Part shown: one piece after another, positions 43,407 to 52,367 of the stretch | Position numbering within the stretch: the stretch's first letter is position 1 | How the letters are laid out: each line of letters starts with the position of its first letter | DNA from: Marixanthomonas sp002364245 | Lineage (GTDB): Bacteria; Bacteroidota; Bacteroidia; Flavobacteriales; Flavobacteriaceae | DNA length: 64,000 nucleotides | Assembly: GCA_963973455.1 (NCBI GenBank) | Contig: CAXAZF010000001.1 | Coordinates: 310,001-374,000 of the forward strand | Reading direction: 5' to 3' | The notes under the pieces: generated by a model | Database searches by the model: none | What the model saw: the letters and a program-made list of their open reading frames with translations, nothing else | What the model was told of the DNA's origin: nothing | Program-made: the position numbers and the translations under genes

Positions 43407-45310
43407 TCTGCTTCTTTAAACTGAAGGTCTTCATCGTAGTTTACAATGTAAACGGCATTGTTCTGGTATCCGGAAAGCAATTTGTTGGTGTACTGAAATT
43501 TGTTTTCTATATACTCGGTAACAAAGTTGTTTTCACTGGCTTTATACATATCATCTGCCGAAGCCAAGCGCAACAACACATCATACATAATATCAAATCC
43601 TCTAACTGCATAACGGTTGGGCAATACACCGTATTCATTTTTATAACTGATTAAAAACGGATCTTTTTCGTTGAAATCATAGTTCTTATTAACCGATGGA
43701 AACGTAAATTTTAACTTTGCCAAGTGCATATTCGATACATCATGATAATCATAGGCCTTATTTTTATCAAGCGCTAACAGACGCAATCTATGACTCTTAG
43801 GCATTCCATTTAGAAGCCCAACTACATTACTGACCAAAACCGGGTCACTGGAAGCCAGCACAACCCAGTTTTCACGTTCTGTATCTACTTTTGCAGCAAT
43901 ATCACGCTGATATAAATAACCTCCTTCACGTGGCGAAACTGTCTTTGCAGTAGGTATTTGCGATGTGATTTTCTGCTTTTCGGTACTGTGCTTCGCATCG
44001 CTAATGATGATTAGGTTTTTCCCTGCTGATTTTTCAACTAAATAATCCATCATCCTTGCACGAAGCATATCATCTGTAGGTAACGTTTGAAAAAGATTAG
44101 GGTACATTCTAATTTCTTTGTTGCTTAAAGGTGAAAATACTGGAATGTTATTGCTTCGTAAAGTAGCAGCTGCTTTGTCAACATTTTTACTTAACAAGGG
44201 TCCAATAACCGCATCAATATTTTTAAAATTATTCCCTGCAATTATATTTCCTACTTTCGTGGCACTACGTTCAGTATCATACACTTGAAGGTTAACAGAA
44301 ATACCTTTGTCTTTAGCAAATTCGGCTGCCATTAACACACCGCTGTAAAAATCGAGCGCAATGCGTAAAACCGAGTTAGACTTCAATAAATCCTCATTGG
44401 CCTTTGTAGAGTCTGAAACCACCTCTCGAAGTTCAAAAGGCAACAAAACAGCAACATTCTTTTCAGATTTGTTTGAGATATAGTTTTCTAGATTAACCGG
44501 AGTCGCTTTTTCAGAAACACCAACTGAATTTTCTTTTGGGATCTTCAAAATCATACCGTCCTTTAAGCCTTCTTTAGCATACGGGTTCAGGGCAATAATT
44601 TCTTCTTCTGAAAGCCCTAATTTTACTTTTAGGCGGTAAAACCCTTCTTTAGGCTGTACTTCGTATAAATCGTATTTTTCGTTATCAATGCTAGCAGATT
44701 CTGTTGTTGAAACATCCGGTACATTTAAAACGGTACCGATCGCTATATTTTTGTCAAGACCGGGATTTAGTTTTTTCAGTTCAGCAATGGTAGTATTATA
44801 CTTTCTGGCAATACCGTAAATGGTTTCTTTGGGCGCTACCTTATGGGTATTGGTTTCAGTATTTTCTGTAATTTCAGAAACTGTAGTTGACGCAGTACTT
44901 TTTTCTGAAATAGGAATACGTATTTTCTCGCCTTTTTTAAGCTGCCTAGAGTATAGCTCTTTATTGTATTTCTTTATATCGTCTTGTGAAACGTTGTATT
45001 CTTGCGAAATGCTGAAAAGGGTTTCTTTACGTTTAACGCGGTGCATTTTGAATTTTACATCGTTCGTACCCGAACTCGATATCACATTTGAAGCGTTAGG
45101 TAGAATAATGATGGTGTTTGTCCCAATCCCGTTTTTAGCATCTGGGTTTAATCTGTAAATAGCACTCTCGGAAATTCCGTACCGTTGAGCGATACTGTAA
45201 ACAGTCTCGCCTTTTTCTACTTTATGGCTCTTGTACTGCTGCTGTTGTGTTGCTATACCACAACCCATATTGAGCGTACAAATAAAAAAAAGGAATATAA
45301 AATGCTTCAA
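43403..45310 (-). CDS. LysM lipoprotein fused to a periplasmic-binding-protein domain
   Basis: A 635-residue protein: lipobox NMGC makes Cys17 the lipidated residue, so it is an envelope lipoprotein. Four LysM domains follow: about 26-70 (HKVEKGETVYSIAQRYGI), 88-133 (HRVKRKETLFSISQEYNV), 150-198 (HKVAPKETIYGIARKYNT) and 213-258 (YEVQPKEGFYRLKVKLGL). Residues about 280-600 are a type I periplasmic-binding (LivJ-like) domain (VAVLLPFELR near 283; AVIGPLLSKNVD near 361). It probably binds peptidoglycan through LysM and an unknown ligand or partner through the PBP domain. Confidence 0.85.
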   Translation of the reverse strand: MKHFIFLFFICTLNMGCGIATQQQQYKSHKVEKGETVYSIAQRYGISESAIYRLNPDAKNGIGTNTIIILPNASNVISSSGTNDVKFKMHRVKRKETLFSISQEYNVSQDDIKKYNKELYSRQLKKGEKIRIPISEKSTASTTVSEITENTETNTHKVAPKETIYGIARKYNTTIAELKKLNPGLDKNIAIGTVLNVPDVSTTESASIDNEKYDLYEVQPKEGFYRLKVKLGLSEEEIIALNPYAKEGLKDGMILKIPKENSVGVSEKATPVNLENYISNKSEKNVAVLLPFELREVVSDSTKANEDLLKSNSVLRIALDFYSGVLMAAEFAKDKGISVNLQVYDTERSATKVGNIIAGNNFKNIDAVIGPLLSKNVDKAAATLRSNNIPVFSPLSNKEIRMYPNLFQTLPTDDMLRARMMDYLVEKSAGKNLIIISDAKHSTEKQKITSQIPTAKTVSPREGGYLYQRDIAAKVDTERENWVVLASSDPVLVSNVVGLLNGMPKSHRLRLLALDKNKAYDYHDVSNMHLAKLKFTFPSVNKNYDFNEKDPFLISYKNEYGVLPNRYAVRGFDIMYDVLLRLASADDMYKASENNFVTEYIENKFQYTNKLLSGYQNNAVYIVNYDEDLQFKEAE

Positions 45311-45338
45311 AATATGTATTTAAGTTAAATAATGAACC

Positions 45339-46868
45339 TTACTCCCATTCAATGGTCGCTGGCGGCTTGGAACTAATATCGTATACTACTCTATTAACGC
45401 CTTTTACTCGGTTTATTATATGATTACTGGTTTCTTGCAAAAACTCATAAGGTAAATTCACCCAGTCTGCCGTCATTCCATCGGTAGATTCTACCGCTCT
45501 TAATGCTACTACTTTTTCGTATGTTCGTTCATCACCCATCACTCCAACACTCTGTACTGGAAGCAATATGGCTCCAGCTTGCCATACTTTATCGTATAAA
45601 TCCCATTTTCTAAGTCCGTCGATAAAAATAGCATCAACTTCTTGTAATATACGAACTTTTTCAGCGGTAATATCACCTAAAATACGAATGGCCAATCCAG
45701 GCCCCGGAAATGGATGTCTTCCTAAAAGCTTCTTATCTATTCCCATTTCAGCCCCTACGCGTCGTACTTCATCTTTAAAAAGCATACGTAATGGCTCTAC
45801 CACTTTCAGTTTCATGAAATCTGGCAAACCACCTACGTTGTGATGTGATTTAATAGTTACCGAAGGACCATTAACTGAAACACTTTCAATAACATCCGGA
45901 TAAATAGTCCCCTGTGCCAACCAATCTACATCCTGTACTTGGTGGGCTTCATCATCAAACACTTCAATAAAAGCATTACCAATGGCTTTCCGTTTTAATT
46001 CAGGGTCGCTTATATCTTTTAAAGCTTCCAAAAAGCGTACCGAAGCGTCTACACCTTTTACATTTAAGCCCATATCTTTATATTGTGATAGTACATCACT
46101 AAATTCATTTTTCCGAAGCAATCCGTTATTAACGAAAATACAATAGAGGTTTTTCCCTATTGCTTTGTGCAACAGGATAGCAGCTACTGTAGAATCTACA
46201 CCACCACTTAACCCTAATACTACTTTGTCATCCCCTAATTGCTCTTTAAGCGCATCAACTGTCGTGTCTACAAAAGCAGCAGGTGTCCAACTTTGCTCAA
46301 CACCAGCAATATGCACTAAAAAGTTTTCTAGCAATTGCTTCCCGTCTGTTGTATGATATACTTCTGGATGAAATTGAATCGCATAAATTTTTTCGCCTTC
46401 AATATGGTACGCTGCATTGAGGACATCTGGTGTGCTTGCCAAACGAACACCGTTTTCAGGAAGTTGAGCAATGGTATCACTATGGCTCATCCACACCTGT
46501 GTTCCTTCTGAAATACCTTTAAAAAGAGAAGCATCAGCCTTAATCATAGAAAGCTTGGCTCTACCATATTCCCGAATATTCGAGGGTTCTACACTACCGC
46601 CGTTAAAATGAGCGATATATTGAGCTCCATAACAAACTGCCAGCATAGGCAATTTACCTTTTATACGAGATAAATCTGGGTGTGGTGCATCTTCGGCACG
46701 AACCGAAAACGGACTTCCCGATAGGATTACGGCTTTAAACTCATCTAAGCTTTCTGGAATATTGTGATAGGGGTGGATTTCGCAGTAAATGTTCAACTCT
46801 CGCACACGTCGTGCTATTAGCTGTGTGTACTGCGAACCAAAATCTAAAATAAGGACGTTGTTTTGCAT
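45339..46868 (-). CDS. guaA: GMP synthase (glutamine-hydrolysing)
   Basis: Converts XMP to GMP. I start at ATG 46868 (MQNNVLILDFGSQYTQ), giving 509 residues; the TTG at 46874 lies inside the promoter. N-terminal class I glutaminase: LAVCYGAQYIAHF with the nucleophile Cys near residue 79, and FHPEVYHT. C-terminal ATP-pyrophosphatase: LGLSGGVDSTVAAIL (PP-loop near 219-233), GRHPFPGPGLAIRI, and the dimerisation domain ending NRVVYDISSKPPATIEWE. The LysM lipoprotein gene starts 28 nt downstream. Confidence 0.97.
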   Translation of the reverse strand: MQNNVLILDFGSQYTQLIARRVRELNIYCEIHPYHNIPESLDEFKAVILSGSPFSVRAEDAPHPDLSRIKGKLPMLAVCYGAQYIAHFNGGSVEPSNIREYGRAKLSMIKADASLFKGISEGTQVWMSHSDTIAQLPENGVRLASTPDVLNAAYHIEGEKIYAIQFHPEVYHTTDGKQLLENFLVHIAGVEQSWTPAAFVDTTVDALKEQLGDDKVVLGLSGGVDSTVAAILLHKAIGKNLYCIFVNNGLLRKNEFSDVLSQYKDMGLNVKGVDASVRFLEALKDISDPELKRKAIGNAFIEVFDDEAHQVQDVDWLAQGTIYPDVIESVSVNGPSVTIKSHHNVGGLPDFMKLKVVEPLRMLFKDEVRRVGAEMGIDKKLLGRHPFPGPGLAIRILGDITAEKVRILQEVDAIFIDGLRKWDLYDKVWQAGAILLPVQSVGVMGDERTYEKVVALRAVESTDGMTADWVNLPYEFLQETSNHIINRVKGVNRVVYDISSKPPATIEWE

Positions 46869-46871
46869 AGG

Positions 46872-46879
46872 CAAAAATA
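46872..46879 (-). promoter_or_regulatory. -7 element 3 nt before the guaA start
   Basis: TATTTTTG on the minus strand fits TAnnTTTG. Only three bases separate it from the ATG at 46868, so the transcript is probably leaderless. Confidence 0.45.
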
Positions 46880-46943
46880 ATTGAAAAATAAGGTTAGGAA
46901 AACCTTATCCTGCTTTTTTTATAAATTTTTATGTTTTCGTTTT

Positions 46944-47969
46944 TCATTCCCATCCCATTGTTGCACTTACAGGATAATGATCTGAAAACGATTTTTCCAT
47001 TGTATTAAATTTCAGAACTTCAAAATCTTCTGAAGCCAATATATAATCAATCCGCATGGGGTAAAAATCAAATTTAAAGGTAGTGCCAATACCGTTCCCC
47101 CTTTTTAAAAAGGCGTCTTGCATTGTGGTTGTCATACTCTTATAAACATATGAAAATGAGGTGTTATTAAAATCCCCCATAACTAAAGTTCTATAAGGGC
47201 TTTTCTCATTGTGTTCTTTAATCTTGGCCACTTGTCCCTCTTGTTTTACAAAAGCATCAGTGATCCGCCTTCGCAATCTGGTTTTATCATTTTCTTGCAA
47301 GTAACTCACTCTAGGCTTAATGCCCATAGACTGTAAATGAACATTATAAACCCTTAGTGTATCCTCACCTTTAACAATATCTGCGTAAATGGTATTGTTT
47401 GATGTTTCAGAAAAGTTGAAAGCTCCTTTATTTACAATAGGGTATTTTGAAAAAATAGCGTGTCCTAATTTATTTTTTTCTTTAAAGTTGATATGTTGAT
47501 ATGGGTATTCAGAAAAATCTACCTTATTTTCAATATAATATTCTTGCACTGAAATTACATCAGGTTTTTCTTCATTTATAATTTCTGAAAATGTTTTTGA
47601 TACTTTTTCTGAAGCGGGGTTATCTTCGTAAGCATTAAACAATCGTACATTATATGAAAGCACACGGATAGTTTTTTTATACTCAGAAGTATCTTCTTCC
47701 GAAGAAATTTCAAAAAAAGGATTGAAATAAAAATAAGCAATCACTAAAATTATGGTGGAAACTAAAAATTGCCTTTTCATCCTTACAAGCCAATAGATAG
47801 CAAAAAGAATATTCAATAAAATTAATGGTGATACCAATAAGCTAAGCAAGGATAATGTTGGAAATTTTGACGGCGGCAAATACGGTAACACGAATGAAAG
47901 TAATAGCAAAAACGCCACCAGCGAATTGCCCCAGAATAAAACTTTAGATATCAGCCCCCCTTTTTTCAC
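46944..47969 (-). CDS. Endonuclease/exonuclease/phosphatase family protein, membrane-anchored
   Basis: A 341-residue protein. Three hydrophobic helices (about 10-28, 36-58, 68-86) precede an EEP catalytic domain (about 100-341): VRVLSYNVRLFNAY, DVISVQEYYIE (metal-binding Glu), YNVHLQSMG, LVMGDFNNTSFSYVYKSM (catalytic Asp/Asn) and SDHYPVSA (catalytic Asp-His). All the usual EEP residues appear intact. The substrate is unknown; such proteins in Bacteroidetes sit in rhomboid/mutL operons. It is the last gene of that operon, 2 nt after the second rhomboid. Confidence 0.87.
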   Translation of the reverse strand: MKKGGLISKVLFWGNSLVAFLLLLSFVLPYLPPSKFPTLSLLSLLVSPLILLNILFAIYWLVRMKRQFLVSTIILVIAYFYFNPFFEISSEEDTSEYKKTIRVLSYNVRLFNAYEDNPASEKVSKTFSEIINEEKPDVISVQEYYIENKVDFSEYPYQHINFKEKNKLGHAIFSKYPIVNKGAFNFSETSNNTIYADIVKGEDTLRVYNVHLQSMGIKPRVSYLQENDKTRLRRRITDAFVKQEGQVAKIKEHNEKSPYRTLVMGDFNNTSFSYVYKSMTTTMQDAFLKRGNGIGTTFKFDFYPMRIDYILASEDFEVLKFNTMEKSFSDHYPVSATMGWE

Positions 47970-47971
47970 TG

Positions 47972-48844
47972 TTAATCGTCTTTTCCAGCTTTAAACAAAA
48001 AGTCTTTTTCGGCTTTCGTTAAACTATCATAGCCACTTTTGCCAATTTTGTCCAAAATTTCATCAATCTTTTTCTGATTGTCATTTTTAGCATCGGTAGT
48101 TGTTCTTTTTGAAGCTGTTTTTTTATTACGGTGTACTTTGGTAAATGGCTTCTTTTTTCGGGGTTTAAACAAGTTTTCTACCCAATCGATTAAGTTTTCA
48201 AACCACTTACCTATATCGTTCCCTTTCTGAAGCTGTCGTGCATATACAAAACCAAATATAGCCCCACCAATATGTGCTAAACGGCCACCAGCATTACCAC
48301 TACTTGGTAACAGAATCAAATCGAGCAACACTAAAACCAAAGCAATTTGCCATAATTTAATTCGGAACCTAAAAATCATCACTTCTGCATTGGGTGTATA
48401 TGTTGCGATAAATACCATAATAGCAGTAACCGCACCTGAAGCACCTATTAACCCAGCAGTACTCCCTATTAAAGCAGGAAAAACGTTATGAGTAATTAGG
48501 TACAATAATCCGCCAAACAAGGCTCCTAACAAGTAAATCGTCAGAAATCGTTTTTCGTCAAAAAGGTTTAATACAAAACGTCCAAACCAATAGAGCCATA
48601 ACATATTAAAGAGAATATGGAAAAACCCAAAATGCAAAAAGGAATACGTTAACAAAGACCAGGGCTGCAATAAAACGCTGCCAAAACTTTCTGGTAGCAC
48701 AAACCATTGTACCAATTGTCCCGGTCCCATGCCCATAAAAAACGCCAACAAACGCACAGCCAAAAAAATGACTGCATTGATAGCAATCAGTTTGATGATG
48801 ATGCTTGAGGTTTTAAATTGATATTTTAAACTGTTCGTATCCAT
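47972..48844 (-). CDS. Rhomboid-family intramembrane serine protease
   Basis: A 290-residue six-helix membrane protease. The active Ser is in GLIGASGAVTAIMVF (about 137-151), and the catalytic His in RLAHIGGAIFGFVYARQL (about 188-205). Rhomboid hallmarks SFLHFGFFHILFNMLWLYWFGRFVL (about 68-92) are present. A basic, Lys-rich cytosolic tail (KPRKKKPFTKVHRNKKTASKRT) follows the last helix, then a short coiled region. Substrate unknown. It lies between another rhomboid (2 nt) and the EEP gene (2 nt) in the mutL operon. Confidence 0.92.
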   Translation of the reverse strand: MDTNSLKYQFKTSSIIIKLIAINAVIFLAVRLLAFFMGMGPGQLVQWFVLPESFGSVLLQPWSLLTYSFLHFGFFHILFNMLWLYWFGRFVLNLFDEKRFLTIYLLGALFGGLLYLITHNVFPALIGSTAGLIGASGAVTAIMVFIATYTPNAEVMIFRFRIKLWQIALVLVLLDLILLPSSGNAGGRLAHIGGAIFGFVYARQLQKGNDIGKWFENLIDWVENLFKPRKKKPFTKVHRNKKTASKRTTTDAKNDNQKKIDEILDKIGKSGYDSLTKAEKDFLFKAGKDD

Positions 48845-48846
48845 TG

Positions 48847-49584
48847 TTAATTCCAGCGATGTGAATCAAAACTATTTTTTTTCCAATAGTAGGCCATAAT
48901 AAAACCAAATATAGCCCCACCAATATGTGCCCAATGTGCAATTCCAAAAGGTGATCCCGTAATTCCGAAGAACAAGTCTCCAGCAATAATCAAGGGAATA
49001 AAGTATTTTGCTTTTATAGGAATTGGTAGAAATATAAGCATCAATTCTATATTTGGGAACATTAATCCAAATGCTACCAATATTCCATAAATTGCACCTG
49101 AAGCACCAACGGCGGGTGTATTAAAATTATTATATAATGAGTTAAGAGTTTCTTGAGAAACGGTATCTAAAATTGATCTACTTCCACCTTCACCAGATAT
49201 TACAAAGTTCATAATATCGGTCTCACTCCAACCACCGGCTAGTAAAGAATCATAAACACTATGTATCTGGTAATAATTAACCAAAGTATGGATTAATGCG
49301 GCTCCAAAACCTGCCGAAAAATAGAAAAACAAGAATTTTTTCTGTCCCCAGCGCATTTCCAAAGGTGAACCAAATGCCCATAAAGCATACATGTTGAAAA
49401 GAATATGCATAAAGTTACCATGCATAAACATATGCGTAAGTGGTTGCCAAATTTGGAAGCTTGGGTTCTCAAAATAAAAAAGTGAAAACAACTTGTACGC
49501 TAAATCGCCTGAAACTAAAGTTCCAATAAAACAAATAACGTTTATAATGATTAAAACCTTAACGGTTTCGGTTATTCTTCCCAT
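48847..49584 (-). CDS. Rhomboid-family intramembrane serine protease (second copy)
   Basis: A 245-residue paralogue of the adjacent rhomboid. Active Ser in VGASGAIYGILVAFG (about 156-170) and His in WAHIGGAIFGFIMAYYW (about 220-236); HMFMHGNFMHILFNMYALWAFGSPLE (about 51-76) is the canonical second-helix region. The L-shaped loop between helices carries a long insertion (about 110-155) absent from the other copy. It starts exactly where mutL ends (no gap) and the other rhomboid starts 2 nt after it, so the pair is cotranscribed. Confidence 0.92.
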   Translation of the reverse strand: MGRITETVKVLIIINVICFIGTLVSGDLAYKLFSLFYFENPSFQIWQPLTHMFMHGNFMHILFNMYALWAFGSPLEMRWGQKKFLFFYFSAGFGAALIHTLVNYYQIHSVYDSLLAGGWSETDIMNFVISGEGGSRSILDTVSQETLNSLYNNFNTPAVGASGAIYGILVAFGLMFPNIELMLIFLPIPIKAKYFIPLIIAGDLFFGITGSPFGIAHWAHIGGAIFGFIMAYYWKKNSFDSHRWN

Positions 49585-51435
49585 TTACATAAATTTTTTA
49601 TCGAAGTCATTGGCGTCTAACGTTACCAAAACCGGTCGATTGTTTGGCGACACACTAGGTTCTTTACAAGCAAATAATTGATGCACCAAATGCAATTGTG
49701 CCTCTTGCTTTAAAGGAGTTCCCGTTTTTACCGCCATATTTTTTGCCATACTCTTTGCCAATAAATCATTTTGACTAAAACCAGCATCTGGCACTTCTTC
49801 TTTTATATCTTTTACTAATTGCGTTAGTACAGTTTCTACTTGGCTTTCGGCTATTGAAACCGGGATACCGCTAATTTCAACCGTTTCATCTTTTATTTCT
49901 GAAAAAACAAAACCCGTATGCTCCAATTGCTCTTTTAAATCTTCTAAAAACACCAAATCAGGGTTTGAAAAACTGAGTTGCAACGGAAATAACAATTGCT
50001 GACTCACGGCTTCCTGTACAGTAATATTCTTCAGTAATTCTTCATATAAAATACGTTGGTGCGCTAAATGTTGATGCACCACCAACATCCCATTTTTAAT
50101 GGGACTGATAATGTATTTGTTTTGAAGCTGAAACGTGACCCGTAAATTTTCTTCTTGATCGGTTTCAAAAAGACTCCCAGAAACTTCTTCGCTTTCAAAC
50201 TCGATGCTATCGTCTTGATCTACAACTGTAGTTTCATCATTTAAGCCTGTATATAGCGATTCCCAAGAAGCTGGTGTTTTTTTCTCCCGTTTAAAAGGAA
50301 ATGAGATATTTTTTTGTTTTGGTTCACCCTTAAAAGGGTTAAAATCCCTATCTACATCAATAGTAGGTGCAACCGGTGATTTTTTACTGTATTCATAGGG
50401 CGTATCAAAACCGGTGTCTTTATCAAAATCAAGTACTGGCGCAATACTGAATTGTCCTAAACTATGCTTAATTGTCGCCCGAAGCATCGCATAAATAGCG
50501 TGCTCATCGTCAAACTTAATTTCGGTTTTGGTAGGATGAATGTTTATATCGATGCTTTTGGTATCAACTTCCAAAAACAAAAAATACCCCGGGTTGGCTC
50601 CGTCTTTTAATAAGCCTTCAAAAGCAGCGTTGACTGCGTGGTGCAAATACGCACTTTTTATAAAACGGTTGTTTACAAAGAAGAACTGTTCGCCCCTACT
50701 CTTTTTGGCATATTCGGGCTTTATCACAAAGCCGTTTATTTTTAGCATTTCTGTTTCTTCGGAAACTGGGACAAGTTTTTCGTTCATTTTATTTCCGAAG
50801 ATATTTACAATGCGTTGTCTTTCATTGCTAGAGGGAAGATTAAACACATCACTCCCATTGTGGAACATTAATAATTCTATTTGTGGATGCGCCAAAGCAA
50901 CCCGATGAAATTCATCGATAATATGCCGGGTTTCTACATTGTTACTTTTTAAAAAATTGCGGCGCGCGGGAATGTTATAAAACAGATTTTTTACCGAAAT
51001 AGTCGTGCCCTTGGCTACCACTTCGGGTTCTTGCTCGGTCACTTCACTGCCTTCAATCGTAATTTTAGTGCCAATTTCAGAAGCTTCGGTTTTTGTTTTT
51101 AATTCTACGTGGGCAATTGCAGCAATAGATGCCAAGGCTTCGCCACGGAATCCTTTAGTATGCAAATTAAAAAGATCGTCTGCAGATTTTATTTTTGAAG
51201 TTGCGTGCCGTTCAAAACTTAAACGGGCATCGGTCGTGCTCATCCCAATACCATTGTCAATTACTTGGATGAGTGTTTTACCGGCATCTTTTACCACTAA
51301 CTTTATGGATGTTGCTTGTGCATCAATCGCATTTTCTAACAATTCCTTTACTACAGAGGCTGGGCGCTGTACCACTTCTCCCGCTGCTATTTGATTGGCG
51401 ACGTGATCCGGTAAAAGTTGAATGATGTCGGTCAT
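49585..51435 (-). CDS. mutL: DNA mismatch repair protein MutL
   Basis: Links mismatch recognition by MutS to strand excision. The 616 residues show the GHKL ATPase domain (IAAGEVVQRPASVVKELLENAIDA, VIDNGIGM, RHATSKI, GFRGEALASIAAI near residues 15-105) and a C-terminal dimerisation domain (QHLAHQRILYEELL, AKSMAKNMAV). The conserved DQHAxxER endonuclease-type motif of hydrolysing MutL appears as HQHLAHQRI, so it may lack nicking activity. Length is normal. The upstream gene is a small membrane protein, 5 nt away, and rhomboids follow. Confidence 0.95.
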   Translation of the reverse strand: MTDIIQLLPDHVANQIAAGEVVQRPASVVKELLENAIDAQATSIKLVVKDAGKTLIQVIDNGIGMSTTDARLSFERHATSKIKSADDLFNLHTKGFRGEALASIAAIAHVELKTKTEASEIGTKITIEGSEVTEQEPEVVAKGTTISVKNLFYNIPARRNFLKSNNVETRHIIDEFHRVALAHPQIELLMFHNGSDVFNLPSSNERQRIVNIFGNKMNEKLVPVSEETEMLKINGFVIKPEYAKKSRGEQFFFVNNRFIKSAYLHHAVNAAFEGLLKDGANPGYFLFLEVDTKSIDINIHPTKTEIKFDDEHAIYAMLRATIKHSLGQFSIAPVLDFDKDTGFDTPYEYSKKSPVAPTIDVDRDFNPFKGEPKQKNISFPFKREKKTPASWESLYTGLNDETTVVDQDDSIEFESEEVSGSLFETDQEENLRVTFQLQNKYIISPIKNGMLVVHQHLAHQRILYEELLKNITVQEAVSQQLLFPLQLSFSNPDLVFLEDLKEQLEHTGFVFSEIKDETVEISGIPVSIAESQVETVLTQLVKDIKEEVPDAGFSQNDLLAKSMAKNMAVKTGTPLKQEAQLHLVHQLFACKEPSVSPNNRPVLVTLDANDFDKKFM

Positions 51436-51440
51436 TGGCT

Positions 51441-51722
51441 TTAATAGAAAATTGACAGGTCAAAATCGATTATGTAGAGGAAAATAAAGATTAAAATAGC
51501 GACAATTAAAATGATTGTCCGGTTAGCACGACGATCTTTTGACTGCTTAAGGTCTTCCCAAGCTGTATTTAACTTGCTCTTTAAACCAGAGTTACCGCCA
51601 ACAGTGGTTCGATGTTCGTCAAATTTATGTTTAATGCTATAAGGACTTCCTTCCCCATCGTTCTTGTAATAACGTGGGCTATAATCGAATTTCTTGTTCT
51701 TTCGTGACTTTAATATTCCCAT
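51441..51722 (-). CDS. Small membrane protein of unknown function
   Basis: A 93-residue protein with an arginine- and lysine-rich N-terminal two thirds (KSRKNKKFDYSPRYY) and one C-terminal helix (IILIVAILIFIFLYIIDFDL, about 69-88). It starts 13 nt after a TACATTTG promoter and heads the mutL-rhomboid-EEP operon. Homologues in Flavobacteria are often mislabelled riboflavin synthase subunit beta, seemingly because ribH is nearby; I see no lumazine or riboflavin synthase motif, and ribH itself is the next gene upstream in the window. Confidence 0.65.
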   Translation of the reverse strand: MGILKSRKNKKFDYSPRYYKNDGEGSPYSIKHKFDEHRTTVGGNSGLKSKLNTAWEDLKQSKDRRANRTIILIVAILIFIFLYIIDFDLSIFY

Positions 51723-51735
51723 AATCCTTGTGTTT

Positions 51736-51743
51736 CAAATGTA
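51736..51743 (-). promoter_or_regulatory. -7 element of the mutL-rhomboid operon
   Basis: TACATTTG on the minus strand fits TAnnTTTG and ends 13 nt before the ATG at 51722. A 6-bp inverted repeat (ACTGCA at 51752-51757, TGCAGT at 51773-51778) sits just upstream. Confidence 0.45.
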
Positions 51744-51868
51744 CTTAAAATACTGCAGTTTTTGGAGTGATTTGCAGTGGTTTCTTTTCAGATTACAATA
51801 ACCATTCCGAAAGAATAAATAGGTCTAAGGAATTTTCGGAAGATAACTTTTAGAAGCGTGGTTTGGGT

Positions 51869-52366
51869 TTAAAATTTCGCGTCCTTACGCAATTGCGCCA
51901 TTTTTATAGCAGCTATAGCAGCTTCACTTCCTTTATTGCCGTGTTTACCACCGCTACGGTCTATGGATTGTTGCATATTGTTATCGGTAAGCACACAGAA
52001 AATAACGGGAATGTCGCTTTGCACATTAAGATCTTTAATACCCTGGGTTACACCATCGCACACAAAATCGAAGTGTTTTGTTTCGCCTTGTATTACACTG
52101 CCTATGGCAATTACAGCATCGAGCATATCGTAACTTTGTTGCATTTTTTTACAACCATAAATTAACTCGAAACTTCCGGGGACGTTCCAACGGACAATAT
52201 TTTCTTTTACGCCACCACAATCTAAAATAGCATCGAAAGCCCCTTGAAAAAGACCTTCTGTTATTTCTTCATTCCATTCTGAAACAACAATCCCAAACCG
52301 AAAGTTTTTCGCGTTTGGGATTGTTGCTTTATCGTATTGTGATAAATTTTTATTTGCTGTTGCCAT
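51869..52366 (-). CDS. ribH: 6,7-dimethyl-8-ribityllumazine synthase
   Basis: Penultimate riboflavin step, condensing the ribityl-aminopyrimidine with the four-carbon dihydroxybutanone phosphate; the product is used by riboflavin synthase. The 165 residues carry FGIVVSEWNEEITEGLF (about 25-41), WNVPGSFELIYGCKKM (about 60-75) with the active-site region, AVIAIGSVIQGETKHFDFVC (about 84-103; catalytic His) and the late NKGSEAAIAAIKM. The TPR gene ends 1 nt upstream, so the two are cotranscribed. Confidence 0.95.
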   Translation of the reverse strand: MATANKNLSQYDKATIPNAKNFRFGIVVSEWNEEITEGLFQGAFDAILDCGGVKENIVRWNVPGSFELIYGCKKMQQSYDMLDAVIAIGSVIQGETKHFDFVCDGVTQGIKDLNVQSDIPVIFCVLTDNNMQQSIDRSGGKHGNKGSEAAIAAIKMAQLRKDAKF

Positions 52367-52367
52367 A

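Noticed and set aside
43265..43654. A 129-codon plus-strand frame spanning the osmC-LysM junction.
   Set aside because: It overlaps two well-supported genes on the other strand and encodes a hydrophobic sequence without a family.
50540..51394. Antisense frames of about 120-130 codons inside mutL.
   Set aside because: The coding sense is clear for MutL motifs; the antisense products are Ser/Pro-rich and lack motifs.
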